The notes: a model not told the origin generated them from the sequence alone. Counted from the stretch's first letter, positions 7,194-14,850 are shown. The stretch is DNA of 24,342 nt from CAXQRU01 sp964226685 (GCA_964226685.1 CAXQRU010000099.1:1-24342), one strand, 5' to 3'. Made by a program: numbers and translations.

Positions 7194-7868
7194 ATGCAAC
7201 AATTGACCTTACCTGTGTCTTTAGAGACTCAGTCAACATTGACAACCTTCTACTGTATTCCCGAAAACCGTGGGGTTGTGGAGGCGTTAAGGTCTTTAGA
7301 GGGTTTTTGTTACCTCTGGGGCGCTCAGCAATCGGGTGTTAGCCATTTGTTGCAAGCCGTTGTCAATCGATCTGAAAAAGGCATTTATTTGCCCTTAAAA
7401 GAGTATCAGTCTTTCTCTCCCGTAGGCTTGTTTGACAATATTGAACACATTCCGTTGATTGTGATTGATGACATTGACCTAATCGTGGGGCACAGTGATT
7501 GGGAACAGGCATTGTTTCATGCATATAATCGTATTAATGATGCTGGACACTGCTTGGTCGTTGGTGCCCATCAACCCCCTTCAACATTGCCGATTGGTCT
7601 TGCAGACCTAAAGTCTCGTTTGAGTAGTGCAGTGGTATATCGAGTTCATGAGCTGAACGATGAGACCAAGTTTGCAGCTCTTAAGTGGCGCGCCAATAAA
7701 TATGGCTTGGAGCTTGCCGACGATGTTACTCAATATATTTTGAACCACTATTCAAGGGCTACGTCCGTGCTGTTTGAATTGTTGGAGAGCTTGGATAAGC
7801 TCTCGCTCTCGACCCAACGAAAAGTGACCATTCCCTTGGTAAAATCACTGTTAACACCTCATGTTTGA
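7194..7868 (+). CDS. hda: DnaA regulatory inactivator Hda
   Basis: About 224 residues from ATG 7194 (E. coli Hda is 233). Hda binds the replication sliding clamp and stimulates DnaA-ATP hydrolysis, limiting re-initiation. The N terminus carries a clamp-binding motif (QLTLPV, about 3-8). An AAA+ fold follows: Walker-A region WGAQQSGVSHLL (42-53), Walker B LIVIDDID (88-95), and Box VII DLKSRLSSAV with the arginine finger near R142. The Walker-A lysine position holds valine, unlike DnaA. The ORF is open 29 codons upstream to 7107, but AGAGG lies four bases before ATG 7194 and the clamp motif belongs at the N terminus. It lies close to an arsC/yfgD gene, as in E. coli. Confidence 0.9.
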   Translation: MQQLTLPVSLETQSTLTTFYCIPENRGVVEALRSLEGFCYLWGAQQSGVSHLLQAVVNRSEKGIYLPLKEYQSFSPVGLFDNIEHIPLIVIDDIDLIVGHSDWEQALFHAYNRINDAGHCLVVGAHQPPSTLPIGLADLKSRLSSAVVYRVHELNDETKFAALKWRANKYGLELADDVTQYILNHYSRATSVLFELLESLDKLSLSTQRKVTIPLVKSLLTPHV

Positions 7869-7874
7869 TCTTGG

Positions 7875-8204
7875 TCAGTTACTGGCCTTTAATAGGCCTC
7901 TGCCAGCCATCATGGCGCTGAGGAATAAGCCAATACTCGCCACAAGACTTAGCCATAGTAGCCAATGAGGCTCAGGCCTGCTCAATTGAGCGACATAAAA
8001 ACAGAAGTATAAAAGCACCACAAAGCAAAACCAGGTATAAACGCGGTGATGTTTTGCGATAAGCCCTGGAAGCATGGCTAGCAAAGGTAGCAATTGTGCG
8101 CTGGCGTGTCCCCACAAGTTAGATTCAAAAGCGGAACCAATAATGGTGCCTATCAGTAACAGGTAGCTTAGGGTGCCTATCATCAGCCATTGTTTGGTTG
8201 TCAT
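7875..8204 (-). CDS. DUF2069 small membrane protein
   Basis: About 109 residues from ATG 8204. Four hydrophobic segments can be drawn: WLMIGTLSYLLLIGTIIG, LLPLLAMLPGLIA, VYTWFCFVVLLYFCFYVA, and WLLWLSLVASIGLFLSAMMA. This layout and the neighbouring wrbA fit the DUF2069 family, inner-membrane proteins of unknown function. The frame is open to 8261, but the ATG at 8204-8202 overlaps the wrbA TGA (ATGA), giving a natural coupled start. It converges on hda, with six bases between the two coding ends. Confidence 0.8.
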   Translation of the reverse strand: MTTKQWLMIGTLSYLLLIGTIIGSAFESNLWGHASAQLLPLLAMLPGLIAKHHRVYTWFCFVVLLYFCFYVAQLSRPEPHWLLWLSLVASIGLFLSAMMAGRGLLKASN

Positions 8205-8794
8205 TGCTTGCGCTCTAGTTGTTGTGCAGTTTTGGCCAGCCTTTTTCCCAGTGCTCGACACAATTGGATTTCTTCCTGGCTAAGCGGGAGGTGCTCTTGC
8301 CCCGCAAAATGGGATGGGCCATAGGGGGTGCCGCCAGTGCGAGTATTGCTCAATTCGTTCTCACTATAGGGTAAGCCCAGTAACATCATGCCATGATGGA
8401 GTAGGGGTAACATCATGCTCAGCAAAGTGGTTTCTTGTCCTCCGTGCAAGCTAGCCGTTGAGGTAAAACAGGCGGCCGGTTTATCGATCAATGCACCATT
8501 GAGCCAAAGGCTACTGGTTGAATCGAGAAAATATTTTAATGGCGCGGCCATATTGCCAAATCGAGTTGGGCTACCAAGCGCGAGCCCTGCGGCATTGGCA
8601 AGTTCTTCGTGTGTGCAATAAGGTGCTCCACTTTCTGGCACACTGGGTGAGGTTTTTTCGCAGGTTGCCGAGACTGGCGGGCAAGTGCGCAACATGGCTT
8701 CCATACCTTGAGCCGTGACGCCCTTGGCGATTTGTTTGGCCATAGCTTCGGTACTGCCGTGGCGAGAGTAATAGAGTATGAGAATATAACTCAT
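8201..8794 (-). CDS. wrbA: WrbA-type flavodoxin-like NAD(P)H:quinone oxidoreductase
   Basis: 197 residues, the usual WrbA size. These FMN proteins reduce quinones by two electrons, avoiding semiquinone radicals. The FMN phosphate loop is at the N terminus (ILYYSRHGSTEAMA). GLALGSPTRFGNMAAPLKYF, FTSTASLHGGQETTL and GGTPYGPSHFAG are WrbA hallmark blocks, and the closest pattern I know is the Pseudomonas WrbA. The start overlaps the arsC stop by one base (TAATG) and the stop overlaps the DUF2069 start, so all three genes form one coupled unit. One region (about 37-60) has three cysteines; I see no clear metal site in it. Confidence 0.93.
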   Translation of the reverse strand: MSYILILYYSRHGSTEAMAKQIAKGVTAQGMEAMLRTCPPVSATCEKTSPSVPESGAPYCTHEELANAAGLALGSPTRFGNMAAPLKYFLDSTSSLWLNGALIDKPAACFTSTASLHGGQETTLLSMMLPLLHHGMMLLGLPYSENELSNTRTGGTPYGPSHFAGQEHLPLSQEEIQLCRALGKRLAKTAQQLERKQ

Positions 8795-9135
8795 TAAAGC
8801 AGTGCCAATACATTTTCAGGTGGGCGCCCAATGACAGCATGTTTTTCCTTAACGACAATGGGGCGCTCGATGAGTTTAGGATGCTTTATCATGGCTTTGA
8901 TCAAAGTCGCCTCGTCGCTGTCTTTACTTAGCCCACAATTTTTATAATCCTCTTCTTTGTCTCTAATAATTTCATGGGCTGTCTTGCCTAAAAGCTTTAA
9001 TAAATTTTTGATATCACTTTCTGTTAGCGGGGTTTCCAAGTACTTAACAACAGTTGGGGTGATGCCCTTTTCTTCAATCAAAGCAAGGGCTTGTCGGGAT
9101 TTTGAGCATCTTGGGTTATGGTAAATTGTGATCAT
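8794..9135 (-). CDS. yfgD: ArsC-family reductase, YfgD-like
   Basis: 113 residues of thioredoxin-fold ArsC type. The catalytic cysteine is in YHNPRCSKSRQAL (C10). Other family landmarks are VVKYLETPLTE, KLLGKTAHEIIRDKE, KLIERPIVV and IGRPPENVLALL. The IERPIVV and GRPPE blocks fit the YfgD subgroup rather than the plasmid ArsC subgroup, so arsenate reduction is possible but unproven. In E. coli yfgD sits beside hda, as nearly here. It is first in the arsC-wrbA-DUF2069 unit, and its stop shares one base with the wrbA ATG. I see no ars regulator or efflux gene nearby. Confidence 0.88.
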   Translation of the reverse strand: MITIYHNPRCSKSRQALALIEEKGITPTVVKYLETPLTESDIKNLLKLLGKTAHEIIRDKEEDYKNCGLSKDSDEATLIKAMIKHPKLIERPIVVKEKHAVIGRPPENVLALL

Positions 9136-9271
9136 AATGGCGCCTATTTATGAATAAAATAAGTAAGTTTTAAAATTGTGTCTATACTTTCAATTGAGAC
9201 TATCCAATCAGTCTACATATTGGTTTGCGCTCAGATGATAACTTATTGAAAATGAACGGTAAATATACGTT

Positions 9272-9640
9272 ATGGCAATACCTCTATTAATCTGTGATGA
9301 TTCTAACATGGCTCGCAAGCAGGTGACTCGATCTTTGCCAGATGGTTGGGACGTTGAAATTACCTATGCTTCCAATGGTGTTGAGGGGTTAGCGGCGATT
9401 CGCGAAGGTAAAGGTGAGATGGTATTTCTCGATTTGACGATGCCTGAGCTGGATGGTTACGGGGTCTTAGAAACCGTATTCAATGAAGGCCTTAATGCCA
9501 TGGTCATTGTTATATCCGGCGACATTCAGCCAGAGGCTCGCGAGCGGGTGAAGCGTTTGGGAGCGATTGATTTTATCAAAAAGCCGGTTGATCAAGAAAA
9601 GTTGACCACAATCTTAAATGCCTACGGTTTGTTGGAATAG
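9272..9640 (+). CDS. Single-domain (CheY-like) response regulator
   Basis: 122 residues, a lone receiver domain. The acidic pair is D9-D10 (LICDDSNMARK), the phospho-acceptor is D54 (MVFLDLTMPELDG), the switch residue is S82 (VIVISGD), and the lysine is K104 (FIKKPV). There is no DNA-binding output domain. The next gene, eight bases later, is CheC-like, so the pair probably forms a phosphorylation-dephosphorylation module in which CheC removes phosphate from this receiver. The kinase is not in the window. About 136 bases of AT-rich DNA separate it from the divergent arsC gene and should hold its promoter; no box pair stands out. Confidence 0.9.
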   Translation: MAIPLLICDDSNMARKQVTRSLPDGWDVEITYASNGVEGLAAIREGKGEMVFLDLTMPELDGYGVLETVFNEGLNAMVIVISGDIQPEARERVKRLGAIDFIKKPVDQEKLTTILNAYGLLE

Positions 9641-9648
9641 TTGCCATC

Positions 9649-10254
9649 ATGAGTTTAGCGTTACCACTGAGTGAAGATCAGCGTGACTGTTTGCAGGAGC
9701 TGACTAACATAGCCATGGGAGCTGCCGGCGAATCGTTAGCTGATTTTACGAATACATTTGTTACCATCTCCATTCCCAAAATTCGATGTGTCAGAGCTGA
9801 GACCTTCACGGAGTGTTTGAGTCAATTGCAAGGGCATAAGCAGGTATCGGCTGTAAAGCAGTCCTATACTTTAGGCAGCAATAATTGTGTGGCGATGGTG
9901 GCCATTTCCGATGAAAGTTTTGCGGATTTATCAGAATTTACTGGGCGTTGTATTAAAGGTGATGACGTTGCAACGTCTTTGCTTTTCGATTTGTGCGATG
10001 CCATCACACAGATTTGCCTGACTCGCCTGGCAGATATGATGGAGTTGCCGATCAACATTAATCCCCCAGAAGTCATGGCGCTTCATCAGCCCTTAGAGGC
10101 CCTAAATAAAGCCTTGCCAGATAACTTGGGGACGATTTCAGTTGAAATCAATTATCACCTAGAAAAGCATCGATTTAATTGCGATCTTTTATTGCTCTTC
10201 CCAAAGTCTTCTATGACGACCGTCACCCATAGTTTGGATCAGCTTTTAGCGTAG
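9649..10254 (+). CDS. CheC-like phosphatase
   Basis: 201 residues. The N-terminal helix holds the CheC/CheX active-site pattern D-xxx-E-xx-N: D13, E17, N20 in RDCLQELTNIAMGAAGESL, with Ala where many members have Gly after N-I. CheC proteins dephosphorylate CheY-type receivers. The second pseudo-repeat (about S110-D117, SLLFDLCD) reads SxxxDxxD, so the second site seems degenerate and one active site is expected. No other chemotaxis or flagellar gene is in the window. Tight spacing after the response regulator indicates a two-gene operon. Assignment as CheC-like is by motif; the biological role is unknown. Confidence 0.8.
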   Translation: MSLALPLSEDQRDCLQELTNIAMGAAGESLADFTNTFVTISIPKIRCVRAETFTECLSQLQGHKQVSAVKQSYTLGSNNCVAMVAISDESFADLSEFTGRCIKGDDVATSLLFDLCDAITQICLTRLADMMELPININPPEVMALHQPLEALNKALPDNLGTISVEINYHLEKHRFNCDLLLLFPKSSMTTVTHSLDQLLA

Positions 10255-10332
10255 TCTTGAATGAAAAAATAGGTGCAAGCTTTGCTGTGGTGATACACTG
10301 CGCCTGCATGTTGTCGCTTGGGGGCGTTGGTT

Positions 10333-11097
10333 GTGGCAGAAGATTCTCTTCTTTATTATTTGATTTTGTTAGTGACCGGCGTCATTGCTGGTGTGATCAA
10401 TACGTTAGCTGGCGGCGGTTCAAATCTGACGTTGCCAGCATTAATGATCACCGGTATGCCTGCTGATGTGGCCAATGCCACCAATCGTGTTGGTGTTTTT
10501 TTGCAGTCCCTGGTTGCGATTAGGGGCTTTAAGCAACATAAAGTGCTCGATGTGCGAGATGGCTGGGCCATCATTTTACCGACGTTAGCGGGCAGTTATG
10601 TCGGAGTGAAATTGGCGGTGTTACTTCCAGAGGCGCTGCTCAAACCATTACTATTGGGCACGATGCTGGCGATGGCCTTATTGATTTTAATTAAGCCCAG
10701 TACCATAGCGCCGCCTCCAGGAACTCCTGTCTATGCGGTAAAAGATCGGCCTTTCGCCATAGCGGCTCTATTTTTTGCAGGTGTCTATGGTGGTTTTGTG
10801 CAGGCTGGTGTGGGTTTTATTATTATTGCCGCTCTGGCGGGTTCCCTTCGTTATGATCTCTTGCGCACCAATGCTCTGAAAATGTTAATTACGGCGGCTG
10901 TCACCAGTATCGCTTTGACGGTTTTTATTATTGAGGATTTGGTGAAGTGGGGGCCGGGGTTAGTGCTGGCTGCAGGAACGATGGTGGGTGCGTACCTTGG
11001 TGTAAAACTCGCGGTTGATGTCAGCCAAAAGTCGCTGAAATGGTTTTTGTTTATTATGACATTGTTTGCTTGTGCCGCCGCATTATTCAAAACCTAA
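10333..11097 (+). CDS. TSUP (TauE/SafE) family membrane permease
   Basis: About 254 residues from GTG 10333; TTG 10318 would add five. Roughly eight hydrophobic segments are visible. The N-terminal block GVINTLAGGGSNLTLPALMI followed by ADVANATNRVGVFLQ is the signature of TauE/SafE-type transporters, which move sulfite, sulfonates or other small organic anions across the inner membrane. A second similar half starts near GVYGGFVQAGVGFIIIAAL and LRTNALKMLI, in keeping with the internal duplication of the family. A GGGGG run lies about nine bases before GTG. It starts some 80 bases after the CheC-like gene. Substrate cannot be told from sequence. Confidence 0.85.
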   Translation: MAEDSLLYYLILLVTGVIAGVINTLAGGGSNLTLPALMITGMPADVANATNRVGVFLQSLVAIRGFKQHKVLDVRDGWAIILPTLAGSYVGVKLAVLLPEALLKPLLLGTMLAMALLILIKPSTIAPPPGTPVYAVKDRPFAIAALFFAGVYGGFVQAGVGFIIIAALAGSLRYDLLRTNALKMLITAAVTSIALTVFIIEDLVKWGPGLVLAAGTMVGAYLGVKLAVDVSQKSLKWFLFIMTLFACAAALFKT

Positions 11098-11118
11098 GGA
11101 GCCACTACAAGAGATTCC

Positions 11119-11724
11119 TTAGCATCCGCAGGGGGCCTCTAATCGATAGGCATGGCGTTGGCATTGTTGCTGATAAGCTAATTCTATACAGTGCTCTTCG
11201 GTACTGATGAAGTCTGGATATTGTTCGTGAATGTCCATTAAACGCCGCTCCAATGTTTGTTGGCTCTCCATTGTTCCATCATGTCCAATGTGTTCGCAGC
11301 GGATTTCGCTATTTCTCAATAAATAATAGCCCACTAGCAAACTCCTATGGCAAATAGAGGGATCTTTCTCCGCACAAAGTAGGGCAATTTGATAGCCCTT
11401 TTGAATGCCACTGCGAAGCCTTTCTATTCCTTGTTGGAATAGTGGGCTTCTCATCAAGCGCTTGAATTGTACTTGGCCTTTGTCGTCATAGTGATCAGGA
11501 ATTTTTGAGCGCGGGCCCAATTCATCACCCAGGTAGACATAGGATATTCCCTTGCTTTTTAATGTGTTTTTAAGGCTCTCTCGGTGATAGTCATGAAATA
11601 TTTTGCTATAGGGCACTGAACGAATATCGGCAATTACTGTAATTTTATTGTTATGGATTTGTTCGATAAATGTATCCATTGGTTTGGTTGCATAGCCAAT
11701 GGTAAAGAGTTGCGTGTGCGACAA
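11119..11724 (-). CDS. DUF488 domain protein
   Basis: 201 residues. DUF488 landmarks are the N-terminal LFTIGYATKPMDTFIEQ, VIADIRSVPYSKIFHDY, SYVYLGDELGPRSK and the cysteine block ALLCAEKDPSICHRSLLVG. The last suggests a conserved Cys-Glu...Cys-His-Arg site. The family is widespread and uncharacterised; a catalytic or nucleic-acid role has been guessed for it, but I do not assign one. The C terminus ends in a further Cys-Gly-Cys. It is convergent with the TSUP gene (21 bases apart) and divergent from ppk2, and appears to be a single-gene unit. Confidence 0.85.
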   Translation of the reverse strand: MSHTQLFTIGYATKPMDTFIEQIHNNKITVIADIRSVPYSKIFHDYHRESLKNTLKSKGISYVYLGDELGPRSKIPDHYDDKGQVQFKRLMRSPLFQQGIERLRSGIQKGYQIALLCAEKDPSICHRSLLVGYYLLRNSEIRCEHIGHDGTMESQQTLERRLMDIHEQYPDFISTEEHCIELAYQQQCQRHAYRLEAPCGC

Positions 11725-11859
11725 GGTAGCCCCTGGTGTAGCCAGTTTTACTTACAGGCATCATATCAAAAATACTCAGTCTTGGGTGAGCTTGTCTTAA
11801 AACTGCTATTCTTATAGTGTAGGTTAGCTATTTTAAAATTTGATGTGTATTGATGTAGT

Positions 11860-12690
11860 ATGAAACTCAAAAAAATAAAAGCGATAGAAACCCCGTATGA
11901 AAATATTTCTCATGAGTCTTATCAAATAGAAAAACAGCGTTTGCAAGTTGAATTACTTCGTTTGCAGCAAAAAATCATTGAGCAAGGCCTTCGTTTAGCG
12001 GTGGTGTTTGAAGGAAGAGATGCTGCTGGGAAAGGCTCCACCATTAAGCGCTGTATGGAAAATTTGATGCCCGCCCATGCCCGGGTTGTTGCGTTGGGCG
12101 TCCCTACGGCAAAAGAGTCTAAAAATTGGTTCCATCGATATGAAAAGCATTTTCCTAAAGCCGGTGAAATCGTATTTTTTGATCGTTCTTGGTACAACCG
12201 AGCGTTGATTGAACCCACGATGGGTTATTGTACTAAGGCGCAGTACAATTACTTTATGAGGAAAGTCTTAAAGTGGGAGCAAAAGCACATTGAAAATGGC
12301 TTATTATTGGTGAAGTTTTATCTGTCTGTCGATGAGCAAACCCAGTTGTATCGGTTTGAAGATAGGATCAGTAGCCCTTTGTCCTACTGGAAGTTTTCAC
12401 CCAATGATTTGCAAGCTCGAAAAAAATGGGACGTGTTTACCCAATATAAAGAGCAAATGTTTCAAAATACTTCCTCTGAGTTGTCTCCTTGGGTATTGGT
12501 AAATGGTAATAGTAAAAAAGAGGGGCGGCTTACATCGCTTTTGTATCTAGTGAGAACCTTGGGTAATCAGTCGTTTGTTCCCTTAACTGGGGAGGAAATC
12601 AAGAAATCTTACTCGATAGAGCTTGAGGGCGTTCGCTTCAAAAACCTGAGTTTAACTCAGCTATTGGTGCTTGAATCCTTGCAAAACTAA
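11860..12690 (+). CDS. ppk2: Polyphosphate kinase 2 family protein
   Basis: 276 residues. PPK2 enzymes transfer phosphate between polyphosphate and nucleotides, usually making nucleoside tri- or diphosphates. The Walker-A loop is EGRDAAGKGSTIKR (51-64, K58), Walker B is EIVFFDRSWYNRA (103-115, D108-R109), and the lid is FEDRISSPLSYWKFSP followed by ARKKWD and FTQYKEQM. It is a one-domain PPK2. Which of the PPK2 classes, and so the exact nucleotide, cannot be settled by eye. ATG 11860 has no strong ribosome binding site. A Nudix gene follows after 49 bases, probably in the same transcript. Confidence 0.92.
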   Translation: MKLKKIKAIETPYENISHESYQIEKQRLQVELLRLQQKIIEQGLRLAVVFEGRDAAGKGSTIKRCMENLMPAHARVVALGVPTAKESKNWFHRYEKHFPKAGEIVFFDRSWYNRALIEPTMGYCTKAQYNYFMRKVLKWEQKHIENGLLLVKFYLSVDEQTQLYRFEDRISSPLSYWKFSPNDLQARKKWDVFTQYKEQMFQNTSSELSPWVLVNGNSKKEGRLTSLLYLVRTLGNQSFVPLTGEEIKKSYSIELEGVRFKNLSLTQLLVLESLQN

Positions 12691-12739
12691 CCTTGGCTTA
12701 TTACTATCGATTGCTCTTAAAAAAATTGGGTGTGAACAC

Positions 12740-13207
12740 ATGGCCGAAATTAGCTTAGAGCAGACCATTGGTTTGCCGATTATTGAATCTGCGGGTGGTT
12801 TGGTGAGAAATAAAAGTCATCATATTCTCCTGATGTTCAAACGAGGGCGATGGGATATGCCCAAGGGCCGTGTAGAAAGGGGCCAGTCTAAACAGGTTGC
12901 TGCCTTAAGAGAAGTCCAAGAGGAAACCGGATTATCTGCTGAAAAAATGAGTATCAAAGGCAAGCTGGTGTCTACTTGGCACACTACTCGTCATGGTGGG
13001 GTCAAATATTTAAAGAAAACCCATTGGTATCTCATGGAGTATGCCGGAGATGATGATGATACTTTCCCCCAGGTTGAAGAGGGAATTATTGAGTGTCGTT
13101 GGGTACATTTGTCGGATATGCCAGCTTACCGGCAATTACTAAGGACAAGAATTGATTATGTCGTTGATTTTTGGCATGAAAACTTAGCTTACGTTCCTCG
13201 AACCTAA
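12740..13207 (+). CDS. Nudix hydrolase
   Basis: About 155 residues from ATG 12740; the frame extends upstream into the ppk2 end but lacks a better start. Nudix enzymes hydrolyse nucleoside diphosphates linked to another moiety. The box reads GRVERGQSKQVAALREVQEE then TGL: the spacing G-x5-[E]-x7-RE-U-x-EE-x-G-U is exact, but the first glutamate is replaced by glutamine. The metal-binding RE..EE core is intact, so it should still be active. The substrate is unknown; position behind ppk2 suggests nucleotide or polyphosphate metabolism, which is inference. A clear ribosome binding site is lacking. Confidence 0.88.
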   Translation: MAEISLEQTIGLPIIESAGGLVRNKSHHILLMFKRGRWDMPKGRVERGQSKQVAALREVQEETGLSAEKMSIKGKLVSTWHTTRHGGVKYLKKTHWYLMEYAGDDDDTFPQVEEGIIECRWVHLSDMPAYRQLLRTRIDYVVDFWHENLAYVPRT

Positions 13208-13309
13208 ATCCAGATACAGTAAATCAGAGAAAAAAAGCGACTAGCTGCTGACTGTTTGCTTGCAAACCATTACACTGTGCCCTTTGTTAAACGATTAGGT
13301 CCTTGTTAC

Positions 13310-14260
13310 ATGAATCCTAACTACCTAGATTTTGAACAACCCATTGCTGAGTTAGAGGCAAAAATTGAAGAGCTTCAACTGGTTAGCAATGATAATGATA
13401 TTAATATCACCGAAGAAATCGCTAAGTTAAAAGAAAAAAATAATAAATTGACGGAGTCCATTTACTCGGATCTCTCTGCTTGGCAGATTGTACAGGTAGC
13501 GCGTCACCCTAAAAGGCCTTATTCGACGGACTATATTAGCCGAATGTTTACCGAGTGGGATGAGCTGCATGGAGATCGACATTTTGGCGATGATAAAGCC
13601 ATCGTCGCTGGTGTTGCGCGCTTAGATGGTAAACCTGTCATGGTCATTGGCGAAGAGAAGGGCCGCACAGTCAGTGAAAAAGTATACCGAAACTTTGGTA
13701 TGCCCAAACCTGAGGGCTATAGAAAAGCGTTGAGACTCATGGAAATGGCTGAACGCTTCAAGATGCCGATTTTGACCTTGATTGATACACCCGGCGCCTA
13801 TCCTGGTATAGACAGTGAAGAGCGCGGGATTAGTGAGGCAATTGCCCAAAATTTGGCGGTTATGTCTCGTTTGAAAACGCCGATTATTTGTACTGTTATT
13901 GGTGAAGGGTCTTCAGGGGGCGCTCTTGCGATTGGTGTGGGCGACCATCTCAATATGCTCCAATACTCCACTTACTTTGTGATTTCCCCTGAGGGCTGTG
14001 CCAATATTATTTGGAAAACCGTCGAGAAAGCACCTTTAGCCGCCGAGGCGATGGGTGTTACGTCCAGCACCTTGGAGGAACTTGGTATCGTGGATGAGAC
14101 TATTCCTGAGCCAAAAGGTGGTGCTCATAGAAATGTCGATGCCATGGCGGCTATTTTGCAAGAGCGCCTGATTGAGCAAGTCGATCGTCTTTCCAGGGAG
14201 CCTATGGATAGCTTATTGGAGCGTCGATACCAACGTTTGATGAGCTATGGCAAGCCATAG
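13310..14260 (+). CDS. accA: Acetyl-CoA carboxylase carboxyltransferase subunit alpha
   Basis: About 316 residues from ATG 13310 (E. coli 319). With AccD it transfers the carboxyl group from biotin to acetyl-CoA to give malonyl-CoA, the committed step of fatty acid synthesis. The N terminus (LDFEQPIAELEAKIEELQ) is the usual coiled helix. The core shows FGMPKPEGYRKALRLMEMA, TLIDTPGAYPGIDSEERG, VIGEGSSGGALAIGVGD, MLQYSTYFVISPEGCA and IIWKTVEKAPLAAEAMG, ending in RRYQRLMSYGKP. The frame is open to 13256 but the conserved start is MNPNYLDFEQ. It has its own gap on the left and converges with the next gene across a hairpin. Confidence 0.97.
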   Translation: MNPNYLDFEQPIAELEAKIEELQLVSNDNDINITEEIAKLKEKNNKLTESIYSDLSAWQIVQVARHPKRPYSTDYISRMFTEWDELHGDRHFGDDKAIVAGVARLDGKPVMVIGEEKGRTVSEKVYRNFGMPKPEGYRKALRLMEMAERFKMPILTLIDTPGAYPGIDSEERGISEAIAQNLAVMSRLKTPIICTVIGEGSSGGALAIGVGDHLNMLQYSTYFVISPEGCANIIWKTVEKAPLAAEAMGVTSSTLEELGIVDETIPEPKGGAHRNVDAMAAILQERLIEQVDRLSREPMDSLLERRYQRLMSYGKP

Positions 14261-14263
14261 CCA

Positions 14264-14288
14264 ATAAAAAAAGCCCTCGAAAGAGGGC
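14264..14288 (-). terminator. Intrinsic terminator for the minus-strand cluster
   Basis: GCCCTC-GAAA-GAGGGC (14273-14288) forms a six-pair GC-rich stem with a four-base loop. Read on the minus strand it is followed by a run of seven Ts, so it terminates transcription of the gene ending at 14314. On the plus strand the run after the stem (AAGTTTG) is poor, so accA is only weakly served. Confidence 0.85.
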
Positions 14289-14313
14289 AAGTTTGCTAAC
14301 ACCACAGGAGTAT

Positions 14314-14850
14314 TTACGCAGGGAGCAGCCGGTCGTATTTTCGGCTTAGGAACTCATAAAACTGCTCTCGCAATAGGTTGATGTCTTTTTTGAGCGCGGC
14401 GATGTCGCTCTCTTCAATATCTTGGCGCCCTACGTACACATTTTTTCTAAAGTGAGCAATTCGAGCGCCATACATTCTAAGGTTTTTTTCTAGCGTTTTT
14501 TCACCCAGCATCAATAACTTAGCTTCCGCATCGGCCAGTTTTCTAAACTCCGAGACCAGCTCCAGGCTAATGGCATCCAGCTCTTGGCGGCGGGAGGTTG
14601 GCCATTGTGCTCCATATCGAATTGATTCAACGACCAAGGTGGAGTATTTAGAAAAAATATGACTAATGTTGCCTACATCGGCCGAAATGGTCTCTAGGAT
14701 TTCCAGTTTTCGATTGCTCAATTTGGGGGTGTTATTTTGAGTATTATTTCTACGCATCATGAGAATGCTGCATAACAAAAGACTGATAATTGCCCCAATA
14801 CCGATCTTTATCGAAGTGTCTATAATTTGCCAAATCGTTTCTTGATCCAT
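14314..14850 (-). CDS. Membrane-anchored helical protein, unknown function
   Basis: 178 residues. I do not recognise the family. One hydrophobic segment near the N terminus (about 11-32, TSIKIGIGAIISLLLCSILMM), followed by RRNN, predicts an inner-membrane anchor with the rest in the cytoplasm. The remainder is mostly helical, charged and without cysteine: LEILETISADVGNISHIF, then ELVSEFRKLADAEAKLLMLG and ALKKDINLLREQFYEFLSRK near the end, with coiled-coil-like spacing. AGAGG lies five bases before ATG 14850. It is 90 bases downstream of the M48 gene on the same strand and ends at the strong terminator, so it may be the last gene of the ybjQ-M48 unit. Confidence 0.7.
   Translation of the reverse strand: MDQETIWQIIDTSIKIGIGAIISLLLCSILMMRRNNTQNNTPKLSNRKLEILETISADVGNISHIFSKYSTLVVESIRYGAQWPTSRRQELDAISLELVSEFRKLADAEAKLLMLGEKTLEKNLRMYGARIAHFRKNVYVGRQDIEESDIAALKKDINLLREQFYEFLSRKYDRLLPA

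Noticed and set aside
8794..9135. Arsenic resistance operon suggested by the ArsC-family gene
   Set aside because: Sequence blocks fit the YfgD subgroup, and no arsR, arsB or acr3 gene is nearby.
10257..10466. 69-codon ORF between the CheC-like and TSUP genes
   Set aside because: Mostly overlaps the TSUP gene in another frame; cysteine/arginine-rich composition is typical of out-of-frame reading.
11094..11122. CTAAGGA...TCCTTAG hairpin between TSUP and DUF488 genes
   Set aside because: Seven weak pairs with a 15-base loop and no T-run; not convincing as a terminator.
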